Made by a program: the position numbers and the translations under genes. Below the pieces are notes generated by a model. That model saw only the letters and a list, made by a program, of their open reading frames with translations, made no database searches and was not told where the DNA came from. A stretch of 64,000 nucleotides of DNA from Phallus indusiatus (taxonomy: Eukaryota > Basidiomycota > Agaricomycetes > Phallales > Phallaceae): positions 170,455 through 234,454 of the forward strand of contig JAQFWX010000015.1 of the NCBI GenBank assembly GCA_027605045.1. The letters are read 5' to 3'. Positions 11,411 to 23,794 of this stretch are shown in pieces. Each line of letters opens with the position of its first letter. The stretch's first letter is position 1.

Positions 11411-13164
11411 TTATATATCTTGAGCTTTGGAACCCCTCGCTGATCGCTTGCGAGACGTCTCGGGATTCCGACAACGTTTCTTTCGTGAAGTGGAAGCTTG
11501 GGAAAGATTGTGCTGACCTAAAGCGGCCCCCATGAGAGAACGATCGCTGAAGCAGGTTATCGCCAATCGATCCCCGATCGTAGGTGCAGCACAATGAGCT
11601 AAGTATCGACCTTGGAAGGCGATAATCTGGCCTGGCCGGGTGGGTAGACGTTTGCCCAGCTGCGGCAGGCAAAGATCGCCACCTTCCCATCCTGGACCAA
11701 TGTTGAGAATCCATGCATACGTACCTTGGTGGTCCATCCAATCTAAGTGAAGCTTCTGCGAACCGCCATCCTTGACCGCCATCGCATAAAAAATACCACC
11801 GAAATCGATATGCTGGTTGTCAAACAAGGTATTTACAAATGTGTCGTCTTTAGCCATATGGTCTCGCACGCTATCAAGACATTGAACATAATATTAGATG
11901 ATAAATGAATGACACTTACACAACATGGCGTCCCAGCGTATCTGGATCATAACGTTGTAGCAGAGCCCAGATCCGCGGCACAATGTGCTTGCGCAACAGT
12001 GTTAAAAACTGTTTAATCAGCTCAACGGCCTCGGGACTTTGCTTGGTTGTATCGGAAATAATATAGGCAACATCGCTATAGTGACGCCACATGCCAAAAT
12101 GAGCTTGGGGATCGTGGTCACGGGTGTTTTTCTTCTTTTCAAACCGACGCAAAACTTGGCGTAACTTGACCCATACCTCCCAAATTTCGGTCTGTACGTC
12201 CTTAGGAATTGCGTTATCGAACCGCATCACGAGATATTTTGGCAGTTCCGGTCCACGCATATAGTCTGGGTTGGGAAGAATAAAGAGGTTGTTATCGATA
12301 GGAAGGGGGTCAAGCTCCTCGGCGTTGTAGACGATGTTTCCTGTAATCCAGTCTCTAGCAGCGTCTTGAGATTTTGGAAGCTTAGCGAACCGATTATGCT
12401 CAGTGTAAGTAGCCACCTCGACAACTTTGAACAGTTCAATTATAGTTGCCAAGTTTTAAACAAGTTTGAAACGTACCTGATTTTTGCTCAATGACATCGA
12501 CACACCGGAGGCTCTTTTCCATCCAGTCCAAGCCCTTGGTTTGGTTGTCATACTTGCGCTTACGGTTTTGTTTGTTGGTGCGTGGAGATGCATTGAAAAA
12601 CTGAAAGGGTTTTCGAGGTGTCTCTTCAAACACCGAAAGGAGAGGCTTTGCGGGTTGCGTAATGGTTTCTAGAGCAAAAACAATGGTGAGTATAATGCCG
12701 TTAAATCAAAGAAAACCCACAACCATCGTGACGGTGTTTGATCTCTTCAACAAACGTTAAAAGCCCGTGCTCAATGAGCCAATCGAAATAATATCGATTG
12801 CACCATGCGCAGTCCTTTTTGATCGACGGCAGTGCCTCATGGTTGAGACGGATGTGTGCTTCGAGCGTTGGGGCCTTGCTGTGATTAAAGGATTGATAAT
12901 CTATAGCAGGATAAGTACGTTGTAAAAAAGTGTGTAAATAAACTCACCGATAAGCGCAAGATCATTTACCAGGCGGTCATTTTCATCGGAAGATAGTATA
13001 CTTTCAGTTGACGGTGAGGATTGAAGGTGTGTCAGCCTTCAAAACCTGTTAAAAAGCGAATAAATAAAGAGAAAAGATAGAGCTTACTGCAGTAAACGGT
13101 CCTTTGATAGGTCTTTACCAATGTTTTTGACGAAATTCTTGAGTTTGAGAATTGCGGAAACCAT
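11411..13164 (-). CDS. TET/JBP-like 2OG-Fe(II) dioxygenase
   Basis: Six exons join in frame to 499 residues: 13164-13088, 13036-12948, 12900-12724, 12668-12477, 12424-11920 and 11870-11411. The last exon carries the double-stranded beta-helix core: FGGIFYAMAV, LHLDWMD (H-x-D iron ligands), WILNIGPGWEGGDLCLP, RPGQIIAF, and LAHCAAP...GDRLAITCF with the distal His and the 2-oxoglutarate-binding Arg. This arrangement is that of the fungal TET/JBP oxygenase family, which oxidises methyl groups on DNA bases and is expanded in basidiomycetes. A short C-x2-C motif (CAWC) lies near residue 85. The tail is rich in Lys/Arg/Ser (RKKRCRNPETSRKRSARGSK), fitting DNA or nuclear binding. The N-terminus is a choice: an in-frame stop lies shortly upstream, but a further 5' exon is possible. 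Substrate is inferred. Confidence 0.78.
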
Positions 13165-13443
13165 ATCGATGAACACGACGTTGTGGTTCGAGGTGAAAAC
13201 GTGGAGTGCCGGGCTAATGGCCGGGTCACTTATTTCTTAGAATCAGACGTGTTGGGAGCAGTTAGAAAGAGGTTTATTGAGCTACAATCGTTACTATAAA
13301 GTTTCCAATGATAAAGTATTGAAATTATTTAATAAGTAGGAAGAGAAATGAACAAAATTGTCGAGGAAAGCGGTTTCCATGTTTACGTAATCTTGCAAAG
13401 CGTACAGCCTAACAGTGTAGGTAAGATAGTGCAGCATTGATTT

Positions 13444-13584
13444 AAAAAAAAACCCACCGTTTGCATCGACGGTCGTTCAGCCTAGCAAAGCTAGGAATCG
13501 ACTGGACGCGAGGTTATTCAACACTCCGTGTTGTTAGCTAACCCCGGCAAAGTCCACGTGGACCTCGAGCCAAGGTGGGTGGAA
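13444..13584 (-). ncRNA. Structured small-RNA candidate, copy 3
   Basis: Minus-strand RNA beginning CCACCCACCTTGGCTCGAGG and ending GGTGGG plus nine Ts (13452-13444). It forms a 6-bp closing stem CCCACC/GGTGGG, a GTCCACGTGGAC hairpin, a CAACAC-GGA-GTGTTG hairpin and a CCTAGC-TTT-GCTAGG hairpin. A GTCG/CGAC stem flanks the last of these. It lies 280 bp upstream of the TET/JBP-like gene and on the same strand. The block is free of reading frame and is bounded by the T-run on one side and loss of similarity on the other. Confidence 0.6.
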
Positions 13585-15159
13585 CTTGAAGTTAACATGC
13601 ACCTGAACGATTCGACTGATTACCCAACCTTGAAATGATCCCAGAACGTCGATCCCGTTGCGTTATGGTGGGGTAACCTGAGGTTCGAAAGTAGATTGTC
13701 ACTTCAACGATGGGGGGACAAGGAGAGGTGTAGTGTGACACGTACCTTATAAGCCACGGGTGGCGTATTGTCGATACCACACATACCACGCTATACTTTT
13801 GCAAATCGTGTTGCCCAAGATCAAAGGAATATCGTTATCTGTAAATAAGTAAGATTTATGGAACAGAATAAAGGAACTAGTTCAACGGTACGCTGTTTGG
13901 GCTCCAACACGAATCATCGTCACATCAAGAACCGTCCTCCTAGATCCAAGGCTAAAGTGTGATGAATCGAATTGACGGCACGGCTTAGAGTGTACAGGTG
14001 CATACATCAGAAAAGAAAATAAAAGCGATAAGCAAAAACGGACAAATACCTTACTCCAACTATAGGTGCAAACGACGTAACCGGGGCTGTAAGATATACA
14101 GGATGATACATGGATAATGAAGATGATGATGATAGGGAAGGAGGGAGCGCTTTAAATATGTAAGATTGCGTTAGAAATGAAAGTAATTTAGAGGGATAAA
14201 AGCTTACCTTTACAGCAAAAGTTTTGTTGACGGTTAGCCGCGGCGGTGAAGGTAGCAATGGAGAGGGGTACTGGCATACGAAAGAGACTAATAATAACAT
14301 GAATAGGGATAAGGAACGCTTATTGACACGTACTATGAGTTGTGGTTGCAGCGAGGAAGAGGAGCAAAGCTGTCAATAATGGACGGCATGCCATCATGTG
14401 GAAGGCCTGTGAGAAGAGCCACGCCGGTGAATTTTATACCAGGGTAGAGCTGATAAGCAGCTGAAAGAACGTTAAAAGAAAATAGAGAAAAAAAAACGGA
14501 AGACATACCTTTAGAACCATAGCACCGTGCTACATTGTACTGTTAATCTTTGGCACGAGATAGGGAAACAAAAAAGGGCTATTGAAACAGCAGTTAGGTA
14601 AACCGTGGCTTACAAGAAATAGTCAAGAACGGCATACGGTAATAATGGTCATAAGAAAAGTTCAACGTTTAGCAGGCGGCCTTGCTGACTGGGCACTATG
14701 GGATGACGAGGCCCCGAGTGACAATCGTGCATGTTGGAGATGACGCATTGGATTAAGGGGTTTGAAGTATCGAGTACCGATAGATAAAAAGACTAGTAAA
14801 GGGTGAGAAATGTATAAGAAACGACAGGTAACGAGAGGCTTACGGGGGTGATGGATCAACGGGAAGGATCCAAACGTTCGCAGTGTTGGGCAGATTAGGG
14901 AAGCTGAATTGTGGCGAAAGTCAAATGAAAGGAAAGAGAGAAAAGGGTGGCCACATACCACGACCGATGAGCAAAGACGGTGACGTGGATGGAATAAGGT
15001 TGGCGTCATAAGGTGGTTGGAAGCAAGGTGAATTAATAGAGGGGGTGGCGGCAGGATGAGGTGTGAGACGACAATCCAACTTGGGAGATGGAGAGGCACC
15101 CTGTCAATAGCAATGTCAGTACCATAAAAAGAAGAATCAGCGTAAGAAAAATGGGGTAC

Positions 15160-16350
15160 CGTTAAGAGACATGAACACCTTCAAGGCCTCAGTACGGCCC
15201 GATACTTAGATGATAACTACAATGAAAGTTATCAACCGTAAAACAAATTCAAACGATCGTGAAAGCTTACTTTGGTGTGCAAGCCAGGATTGCAACAGTA
15301 CGTGTACTGCGGAGAGGAAAAACGGGGGCTGGCACGGGACGGAGCAGGTGGTTAAGTGCAAAGGGTTACAGCGGGCGTCTAAACAAGGTGCATTGCTGGT
15401 TGTGTGCGTGGAGATGAGAAGGGTAGCGGGGTATGTGGTGGTTATGATAGATGTAGTAATGGAACGGCCCGGTTGGAATGACGCTGAAAGAATGAAAGTT
15501 AGGGATACAAGCAAGAAGAACGATATGCCGGCGTACGTTCATATATGAAGTGGTCCAAGAATAACGATCGCGTGTGGGGATTGAACCACATCACGAATTT
15601 GAATAAGCCATGGTAATAACAAGAATAAAGTAAACTGACATGCTTTTAGACGAAAAAAGAGTGGACCAAAGTAATGGAATACTTACATGGATTAGCGAGA
15701 AAGCGGTCGGGTGGAGTGTGTTACGCGAGTCCTGTTCTCAAAAGCGCGACAAACCCAGGAGCATTCTGCAAAGATTCGTTGTTTTAACCGAAAAGAAAAT
15801 CAATATAAAGGAGAAAGCGTACCGTCAAGGTGTTAACGGGGTATGTGATAGAGCGGGAATGGGGCAAGATGTTATGCCCCGTGCTGCGTAAATGGGCATA
15901 TGAAGTTGACGGTCTGACCTCAAATCAATGAAAATCTGAGCGAATACGGTAAGAATATAAAGACAAGAGGAATTGCGAAGGGATCAAACCTGGGTTTGAT
16001 AAAAGGCTAAGCGGGCACGATGGCCATTGGTGGTGCATAAGTGTTGGTGATGGTGAGCGTAGGGAAAGATGGGCGCTGATGGTAATAACCTTAGAATAAA
16101 CAAAGATGATGATATGAACTACATACCAAAATGTGAAAGGGCTGAAAGGAGAGATACAGCAGCGGTGGCGACGTTTGGAAGGCAGCTACCTCTGTGGAGA
16201 CGGCCGTATGAGGTTGAAAATGCCATGAAGAGACCCAAAGAACAGCTAGATAAAATATAGTTGAAACGTTAGTGAATAGCAGCGTGGCTTGAACGAAAAG
16301 ATCAAGAATGTCATACGTTAAAAGGACATGGAACCGGTATTCGCTCAACA
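15160..16350 (-). repeat. Array unit, copy I
   Basis: Shares long stretches with 18130-19250 at an offset near 2970 bp, including GTTTGCGTAC-free splice-like borders. The shared items are an exon at 15483-15271, the GGTTCAATCCCCACACGCGATC phrase on the minus strand near 15595-15565, and a phrase around CAAAAGCGCGACAAACCCAG. Confidence 0.7.
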
Positions 16351-18129
16351 GGCAAATGGGGGTTTGGAGAGGGTCCGAAGTATTCAGTCGATCTAAAGGT
16401 AGGAAAGGTTAAAAGTAAAGGCGAGGTATAAAAAAAGACCGCGCACATTTGGGTTGCTCGGGTGGCTGGTGTTACGTAGGTGTTGTCCTCAAAAGCAGGA
16501 GAAATGACGGAGCGCTCTGCAAAGATACATTGTTTAAACCGATAAAGGAAAACAACATAAAGAAGGCGTACCATAAAGACTAACGCACATGTGTAACTAT
16601 GGCATTGAAAACAGATAAAATGTGAGCGCAAGAAAGTGATAAGTGGAACAGTAAAGGACATACGATGAAATGAGAAAAGGGGATGAACCGGTGGCAGTGG
16701 AGATTGGGTCTAAAAGGAGCGTTTGTTTGAATGAGTGCAAACAACACAACAAAAGAGAATAGCATACCTTGAAGTAGAAAAACTGATGGCATTGCCCATG
16801 TTGGTAGGTCGTGACTTGACCATGACGACAGATGCGACCGACTGGAGCAAAAGCCGTGCGCAAAGGAAAGACATTGACATGGCGTAGGAGAGTGGTTTTG
16901 AAGGGAATATGTTTGGAAATAAAAGATGCAAAGATTGGGATGGGCGCAAACCAGTTTGGAACCGGACTTTGAGGGTGTGGGCGAATTTGGAGGATGTGTT
17001 GGTGACAATAAGAAAGGGAAAAGGCGGTGAAACCGAGACACGTTGGTCGATAAAAGGAGCAGAATTTGAAACATATTAGTTTAAACATCACTTATTAAAA
17101 AGGACGATGTGATAACACACCTGATACATAGAGAAAGGGTGATGGCAATATGCCAGGCGGTGTCAAAGGGTTACAGGAGTGGGCGCAGTTTCCATTGGGC
17201 GGTAGTGGACAGGGAAATGAAACCAAACCGCGGCTTCAAAGAAAGATGCACATCAGCTATAAACGAGCGTAGAAAGAGATAAGACAAAGAGAAGACGTAC
17301 AGGACATTGTGCTAGGCGACAGTGGGTGATGGAGTCGGTACAGGCCGTGGTGGTGATATAAAGGTGCAACGCCGGTGACCGTGAGTTGCAATGATTGGAA
17401 AGACTGGCGAAAGCCGCGATCAATCGAAAGGGTGGAGGTGAAATCAGCGTTGGAGGATGTGTGATGGATGATAAGGAAGATGATCCAGCCTGGAGCAACG
17501 GTATAAGTGCGGTGAATAGATGAAAGGAGTGCATAGCAACGTACAAGCATCCCATTAATGGACGTTAATGGTTTAAAGTGAAATCGCTGGATTGAACATG
17601 ATCTGGTAAATACGTTGATATACGCATTAGATATCGATATAGAGGTTAAGATTTCGATATTCAACTGACCGTTGAGCTGTTTTGTATGGTTTGAATGGGC
17701 GGGGCGAGCGGAGGGGTGGATGCCACGACAGGCGTTGGAGGTAATGGGGGTTGGGCGATGGAAGTGATTCCTGTAGAAGCGAGATAGATTAATAGAAAGA
17801 AGACGGAGAAATGAAAGGAGAGAGTAAAGTACAAATTGCTTACAGTGATATAAGAAAGGTGCAACGTCTAGCAGGCTGGAGATGATGAAGCCTGGAGTGA
17901 AAAACGCGCGAGATGGCGTGTTGGAGGTGACGGGTTTGACCAAGGGGTTTGAAGTGTCCAGTACCGATAGATAAAACGACTAGTAAAGAGTGAGAAATGG
18001 ATAACGAAACGAGAGATAACGAGGGGCTTACGGGGGGTGATGGATCAAGAGGGATAATCTGAACGTTTGCGGCACCCTGCCATTAACAATGTCAGTACCA
18101 AAAAAAGAGAAATGAGAAGCAAGATAGCG

Positions 18130-19250
18130 TACCGTTAAGACACGTGAACACCTTTAGGTCCTCAGTGCGACCAGATATCTAGATGAAAACTAAAATAAAA
18201 GTTAGCAACCGAAAAACAAATCCAGATCATCATGAAAGCTTACCCTGGTGGTTAAGGTATGATTGCGACAGTACGTGTGCTGAGACGAGGAAAAAGACGG
18301 GCAGCGCGGCATGGAGCAGGTGGTCGAGTGGAAAGAGTAACAACAGGCGTCTAAACAAGGTGTGTTGCTGGTTGTGTGCGTGGATATGAGAAAGGTGGTG
18401 GCGTAAATAGTGGGACAGATAAGTGTAGGATGGAACAACCCTGTTGGAATGACGCTGAAAGAAACAAGATTAGCGATGCAAGCAAGAAAAATGGTATGCC
18501 AGCTTACGTTCATATATGAAATGGTCCGGGAATAACGATCGCGTGTGGGGATTGAACCACATCACGAATTTGCATAAGCCATGGAAATAACAGGAACAAA
18601 GTAAACTGAAATGCTTTTAGACGAGAAAAAAGGGGGCCAAAGTAATGGAATGCTTACATCGATTAGCGAGAAAGGCGGTGAGTGTTACGCGGGTCTTGTT
18701 CTCAAAAGCGCGACAAACCCAGAATCATTCTGCAAAGATTCGTTGTTTTAATGGAAAAGAAAACAACGTAAAGGAGAAGGCGTACCGTTAATGGGGTAAT
18801 GGGGTATATGATAGAGTGAGAATGGGGCAAGATGTTTTATGCCCCGTGCTCCGTAAATGGGGACATCAACTTGACGGTCTGACCCAGATCAAATCAATGC
18901 AAATCTGAGCGGATATGGTAAGAATGGAAGACAAAAGGAATTGCGAAGAGACAGCCAAACCTGGGTTTGATAAAACGCTGAACGGGTACGATGGCCATTG
19001 GTGGTGCTTAAGTAGTCGTAATGGTAAGTGTAGGGAAGGACGGGCGCTGATGGTAATAACGTTTAGAATAAAGAAAGATGATGATAGGAACCACGTACCA
19101 AATGGTGAAAGGGCTGAAAGGAGAGATGCAGCAGCGGTGGCGACGTTTGGATGGCAGCCACCTCTGTGGGGGATGGCTGAACTGGGTCATGGTAAGCAAA
19201 CTGGCGTGATTGGGAACGGTTCTGGAGGGAACAAAGCTTAGAACAAAGGC
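18130..19250 (-). repeat. Array unit, copy II
   Basis: Second copy of the unit at 15.16-16.35 kb. The exon-like interval is 18454-18244, flanked by GTAAGC at its 3' border and TTTCTTTCAG at its 5' border. Differences from copy I include many small indels not in multiples of three. Confidence 0.7.
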
Positions 19251-19767
19251 AAACAATAAAATGAAAAGAGAAAAAACGCACCTTGAGCAGCTGGAATTAA
19301 GGCGATCGAGAGAGATAAAGCCACCTAACGCGTGTAAATGAAAACCTGCATAAACGACTCTGAGAGAATTACTTACTGAATAAATGAAAGATAGAAAGAA
19401 AAAGTATGACTTACGGAGGGGTTACAAAGCTGCAACTGCGTTCAAAGTAGAGGGATGGGGTGGGGTTGGCGTAATAAGGTGTAGGATCCAAGGCGGTTTA
19501 AGAGACGAGGCGGTGGCAAGACACCATTATTGGGTCTATATAAAATGTGAAAAAGATATCAAAAACAACGTCAAAAGACTTACCGTGGGCTAGAGGGCAG
19601 AACACGCAAGCTTCAAGACATGACGGCACAGCGCAGAGGAGAGGTAGCAGAAGGTAAGTTGAGAACGGGGATGGTGGATGCAGGGCCAAATGGTGTGATT
19701 AGACGAGCGTAGTCTAAAGACGACGACACTTAGAGAAGAAGAAATAAAGAGATAAAGAAAGGCGCAC

Positions 19768-20150
19768 CTTGTAGCGTGGATGGTAGTTGGTTGTGAAAAG
19801 GGTTATAGCGGGCGTCTAAACCACTTATATCGCTGGTTGTGTGCATGGAGATGAGAAGGAAGACGGGATAAGTTGTGGTGGTGATAAGTGTAGGAATGGA
19901 ACGGCGCCGTTAGAATGATGCTGAAAGAAATAAAGTTAGGGATCAAAGCAAAGAAATGGTTTGCCAGCGTACATTCATATATGAAGTGGTAGGGGAATAA
20001 CGGTCGCGTGTGGAGATTGAACCACATCACAAATCGTCATAATTCATGGAAACAACGAGAAAAAAGTAAACTGAGATGGTTTTAGACGAAATAGGAGTGG
20101 AAGAAAGTAATAGAATACTTACATTGATTAGCGAGAAAAGCAGGCGGGCG
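19768..20150 (-). repeat. Array unit, partial copy III
   Basis: Third partial copy. It keeps the 5' exon border and the downstream phrases but its exon-like interval (19920-19768) ends at a different donor, GTGCGC, so exon length has changed while a splice site was retained. Confidence 0.6.
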
Positions 20151-23100
20151 GTCAGTGTTAACGAGTTGAAAGAGACCGCTGGAATAAACCTAAAGATGAA
20201 CATAAACATGTGGCAATGAATTGAGACAAAACGAGGATTAAGAAGAGGACTTACTATAAACTCGAGGATACAAGGAGCAGGGGTTTATGCCCCGTGAGGT
20301 CCAAGATTGGGGGTCTCATGTTGGCGGCTCAAGTGAGATCAGGGTGACGTAATTCTGGAGGCAACGTTATAAGACCACAAAAGAAAGAAGAATGAGAAAC
20401 GGACGCACCAAACTAATGGTGCTGAGCGGATACTACCGACAACAGGACTGCCGTAGGTACTTGTGGTAACGAAGGAAGGGGATGGGTGCTAATTGAAATA
20501 GCGTCAAAAGAAGTACAGATGAATTTAAAAACCACGTACTATAAAGGGGAAGGGCTGGAAGGCGAAAGGCGACAGTGGTGGCAATATGGTGATGGGAGCT
20601 ACCTAGGATGGGGACTTGCGTTGAACTGGGTCATAGTGAGATGCCGTGGGTTGAGTTGCAGGGACATAAGTCTAAAACAAATGTTAGCTTAAGGATCCAT
20701 TGTTAAGTTAAAATTCGGACGCACCTAACTAAGGGGATAAAGGACCGGGGTACTATGTTGGGTGAGGGCGACATTGGAGAGAACGGGGTTAACCAAGAGC
20801 GGTAACACTTGTAGGCACGGAATAGACCAATAAAAAGACTATTAACAACGATAAAGCAGGATCAAAAAATATAGAGAACGAAAAACTTACGGTAAGTCAT
20901 ACAGAGACCAAAAATGCCCGACGTTTAGGGAACTGTCTTCGCGTCCGAGTGAGATTTTGACTGCTGGATTATATCCAGAGACAAATATAAACAACGTGCC
21001 AATCGATCGATAATGATGGAACGGAGGGGGTCAGAATGCTGGTGAACGAGAGGTCCATGAAAGTGGGGGGCAAAAACAAAACGTAAGATGAAGGGCGTGA
21101 TCTAAAGGGAACGTCAAACCAAAAACAAAAAGGGAGAGAATGAAATCAAGCGCAAACCTAGTTTGGTCATAACCAGAACGGATTGATATATAATGGCGGT
21201 ATAACAAGGTGGTGGTGGCGACTATGTTGAAAGGTTGCATGGTGCGACCAACGTGACGGGAAAAAGAACGAGCAGAACAGAAGGTATGGAACTAGGAATC
21301 AAGAAAACATTAAAAAAGAGAATATGCAGTGTGAAACGGGCAAACTTTACGTTACGTTTATCTTGGAGAGGGTGGGGCAGGTGAACTACTTTCGGTCGTG
21401 GGGGTTGTAATGGGGAATAACGAGAGTAAGCCTTTTGAGAGAATTAAAAAGACTATTGAATGATCGTGAAGTAAAAGATGTTAAAAGGAAACAACTTACT
21501 GTGGTTTATGAAAGCCAAAAAGCAAGGACGATGAGCGCCCGAGGAACATCAAATAAGCCTTCGAGTTGTTCGAGTTGCTTAAGAAGCTTGGGTAAGGTGG
21601 AAGTTGAACACAAAAGAGAAGAAAAGAGTAACATAAGAACGTACTTTGACATTACATCCATTGAACCAACGCCCGACCATCTTCCGAATCGTGGTAAAGA
21701 CGTACGGACTGTCAAAGCACATAAACGGAGGAAGAACACATACTTAGCAACAAAAGGGAGTACTTACAATAAACCGGCGGGAAACGAAGCCATAACGGGA
21801 GCGAGTGTATAGGTGGAGTACAGACAAAGTTGCCACCGCAAAACAAAAGACCACGACATGGGCCTGGTGGGAAAGCACAGGCGATGTAAGATCTGCTCGG
21901 GCGTTGGGGTTGATAACGGAGGGGCGAACACTGTGAGTAGAAAGACAAAGACTATTTAACAATGATGAAGTAAAATGAGTTAGAAGAAACAACTTACTTG
22001 GGCTGAGAAGAGCAAAAAACCGATGGCGATGCCACCACTGTCGATGGAAGGCGCGACGTCAAACGTTCAGAAGGCTTATTATTTTAAAGCTTGGTCAGGC
22101 AAACATCGAAGAGTTTAGAGAAGCAAAATAAGGACATACCCTGATATCACATCCGACATGGTATGGCAGCAAGGGAAAAACCGGGACACTAGGGCAAAGG
22201 GCGATGGCAGCGATGAGAGGGTTGGGGAGTGTAGTGGGAGAGAATAGGGATTACGAGAAGAAAAGACTAATAAAGGTTAATAATAGAAATGAAAACGAAA
22301 GAAACGGAAAGCTTACGGTATTGTTAGTGGGGATCAAATGATCTCGGTTGCAGTGGAGTTGGCGGCAATGGAAGCAGTCGCTCAGATCGCGACACACTGT
22401 ATTCGAAATGGAATGGTAGGGGAATAGGGAGTAGCAATCTGATACAGACGTTAGAGGAAACGGGAAATGGAAAAGTAGGAGTGATTACATACCTAAGTGG
22501 GATTGACGGATGAAGCGGGTTTTGACTGATCTTATCATCGGGGAAAGTCCTGGCGTAGAGTAGACGTGGCAGGAGAGTCATTTTCGGGTTGCAAAACAAA
22601 GATCAATCCGCAAAGTCTAAATAGAAATTGGATATTAGATGTGACGCTAAGAAAGCAAGGAGTAACTCACGATTCGTAAGACAATCTGTGTTAAAACGAG
22701 GCCGAAGGGAATGGTGGCAGAAAAGAATGACTGTAAGGCAAATGTTACGAGAAACATAAGAAAGAAAACGCCAAAGGGACACGAACCTGGTGCTAAGTTA
22801 TATGGATGAGTGGTTAAGGGCCAAATCGTCGCTGAAGGATGGTTGGTGGTGAGTAAGGGGGACTTGGGCAGATGACGGCGGCGTACCGTAAGACCAGTAG
22901 TCAACGCTGAGCTCGAGATGCATATCTAAAAATGACGGAGAAAGAAAGGTTAGTTAGAGAACTTGAAGTCAATTAAAGAAAAGACTCACCAGAAAAGATA
23001 ACGAGGTCAACGGTATAGATTGACTTTGGTCGAAAAGAAGACCTATAACGAGGGAAGGATTAATAGGCATGTTAAGCGATAAGATGGAAAACAAACTTAC

Positions 23101-23254
23101 CGTTTCCATAATTAATGAGCGTGGTTGGACGTTGATAACGCCAATAGTTAAGGAGGAGGAAGAGTAGTTGGCTTGCGACTGAGCAAGCAGGATTGAGCAT
23201 CGTGACAAGTGACGATGTGACGGTCCAGCAACAGGGCTCGGCATTCACCGTACA

Positions 23255-23550
23255 AACGCTGGCCGTGGCGTCATCCAAAGTGTGGATGATGAATCCATCG
23301 GCTTCTCCAACTATTTTTAGCGGGGTGACGTCATTTAAAAATAGCTGCGATTGGAAATGATTAGATTAGATAAAAATCAAACATATTTATAGAGTCTTAT
23401 CTCGTTTTCACTGAGATAAGATAGAATAAAGTCTGATGGATTGACACTGTAATTGAAACTCCGACTCAGTGTCATCCAGAATGACGTCGAGCCATCCATC
23501 GCCTTGCCGTGGTATTTTTAGAGCGCTGACAACTCTAAAAATAAGTCTTA
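23255..23550. repeat. Two diverged copies of a hairpin-bearing repeat
   Basis: Blocks at about 23267-23346 and 23468-23546 share the order GTCATCCA, CCATCG-C-TT, TATTTTTAG and TGAC...TAAAAATA, so each ends in a TATTTTTAG/TAAAAATA inverted pair. A neighbouring phrase, TTGAAACTCCGACT, occurs at 23452 and again at 23648. Identity of the element is unknown. Confidence 0.5.
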
Positions 23551-23794
23551 GGTATAATAAGAGTAAATAATAAATAATAAATAATATTTATTACAAAGTA
23601 CTCGGGCGAAACCGAGATATGACAACAGAAATGACTGAGCAACTTTGAAACTCCGACTGATCACGTGACTTTAGAGATAAGATAAACGCTGTTTTGAGTG
23701 CTTAAGGGTAGGTAATAATATGGAGCATTGACTTCGAAGAGAGGTGGTATTTAATGTTAACAGTGAGAATAAAGCATTTTGAAGTGTTTTTGAG

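Larger units (their letters stand above)
13600..23290 (-). repeat. Degenerate tandem array of spliced, non-ORF minus-strand units
   Basis: Nearly 10 kb without a frame above ~230 codons, yet with minus-strand donors (GTAAG/GTACG) and C/T-tract-AG acceptors every 100-300 bases. Segments recur: 15160-16350 matches 18130-19250, 14740-14880 matches 17930-18075, and 15345-15720, 18300-18680 and 19790-20150 are three copies of one stretch. Exon-like intervals with conserved ends are 15483-15271, 18454-18244 and 19920-19768. Between copies, both indels and stops break every frame, so either these are non-coding spliced transcripts or decayed genes. A short exon near 23278-23090 does encode a hydrophobic segment (LLFLLLN), but no frame can be carried through the following exons. 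Confidence 0.6.

Noticed and set aside
15565..15600. tRNA T-arm/B-box-like phrase (GGTTCAATCCCCACA on the minus strand), repeated near 18535-18570 and 20000-20030
   Set aside because: No acceptor stem, D-arm or anticodon arm can be formed around it; it is simply a conserved stretch of the array unit.
16580..17091. Two overlapping 164-codon minus-strand frames
   Set aside because: They run through splice-like borders of the array; the homologous copy at 34.9-35.4 kb does not preserve either frame.
22647..23278. A possible multi-pass membrane protein joined from short minus-strand exons
   Set aside because: I tried all phases; each join runs into a stop or needs a border without GT/AG.
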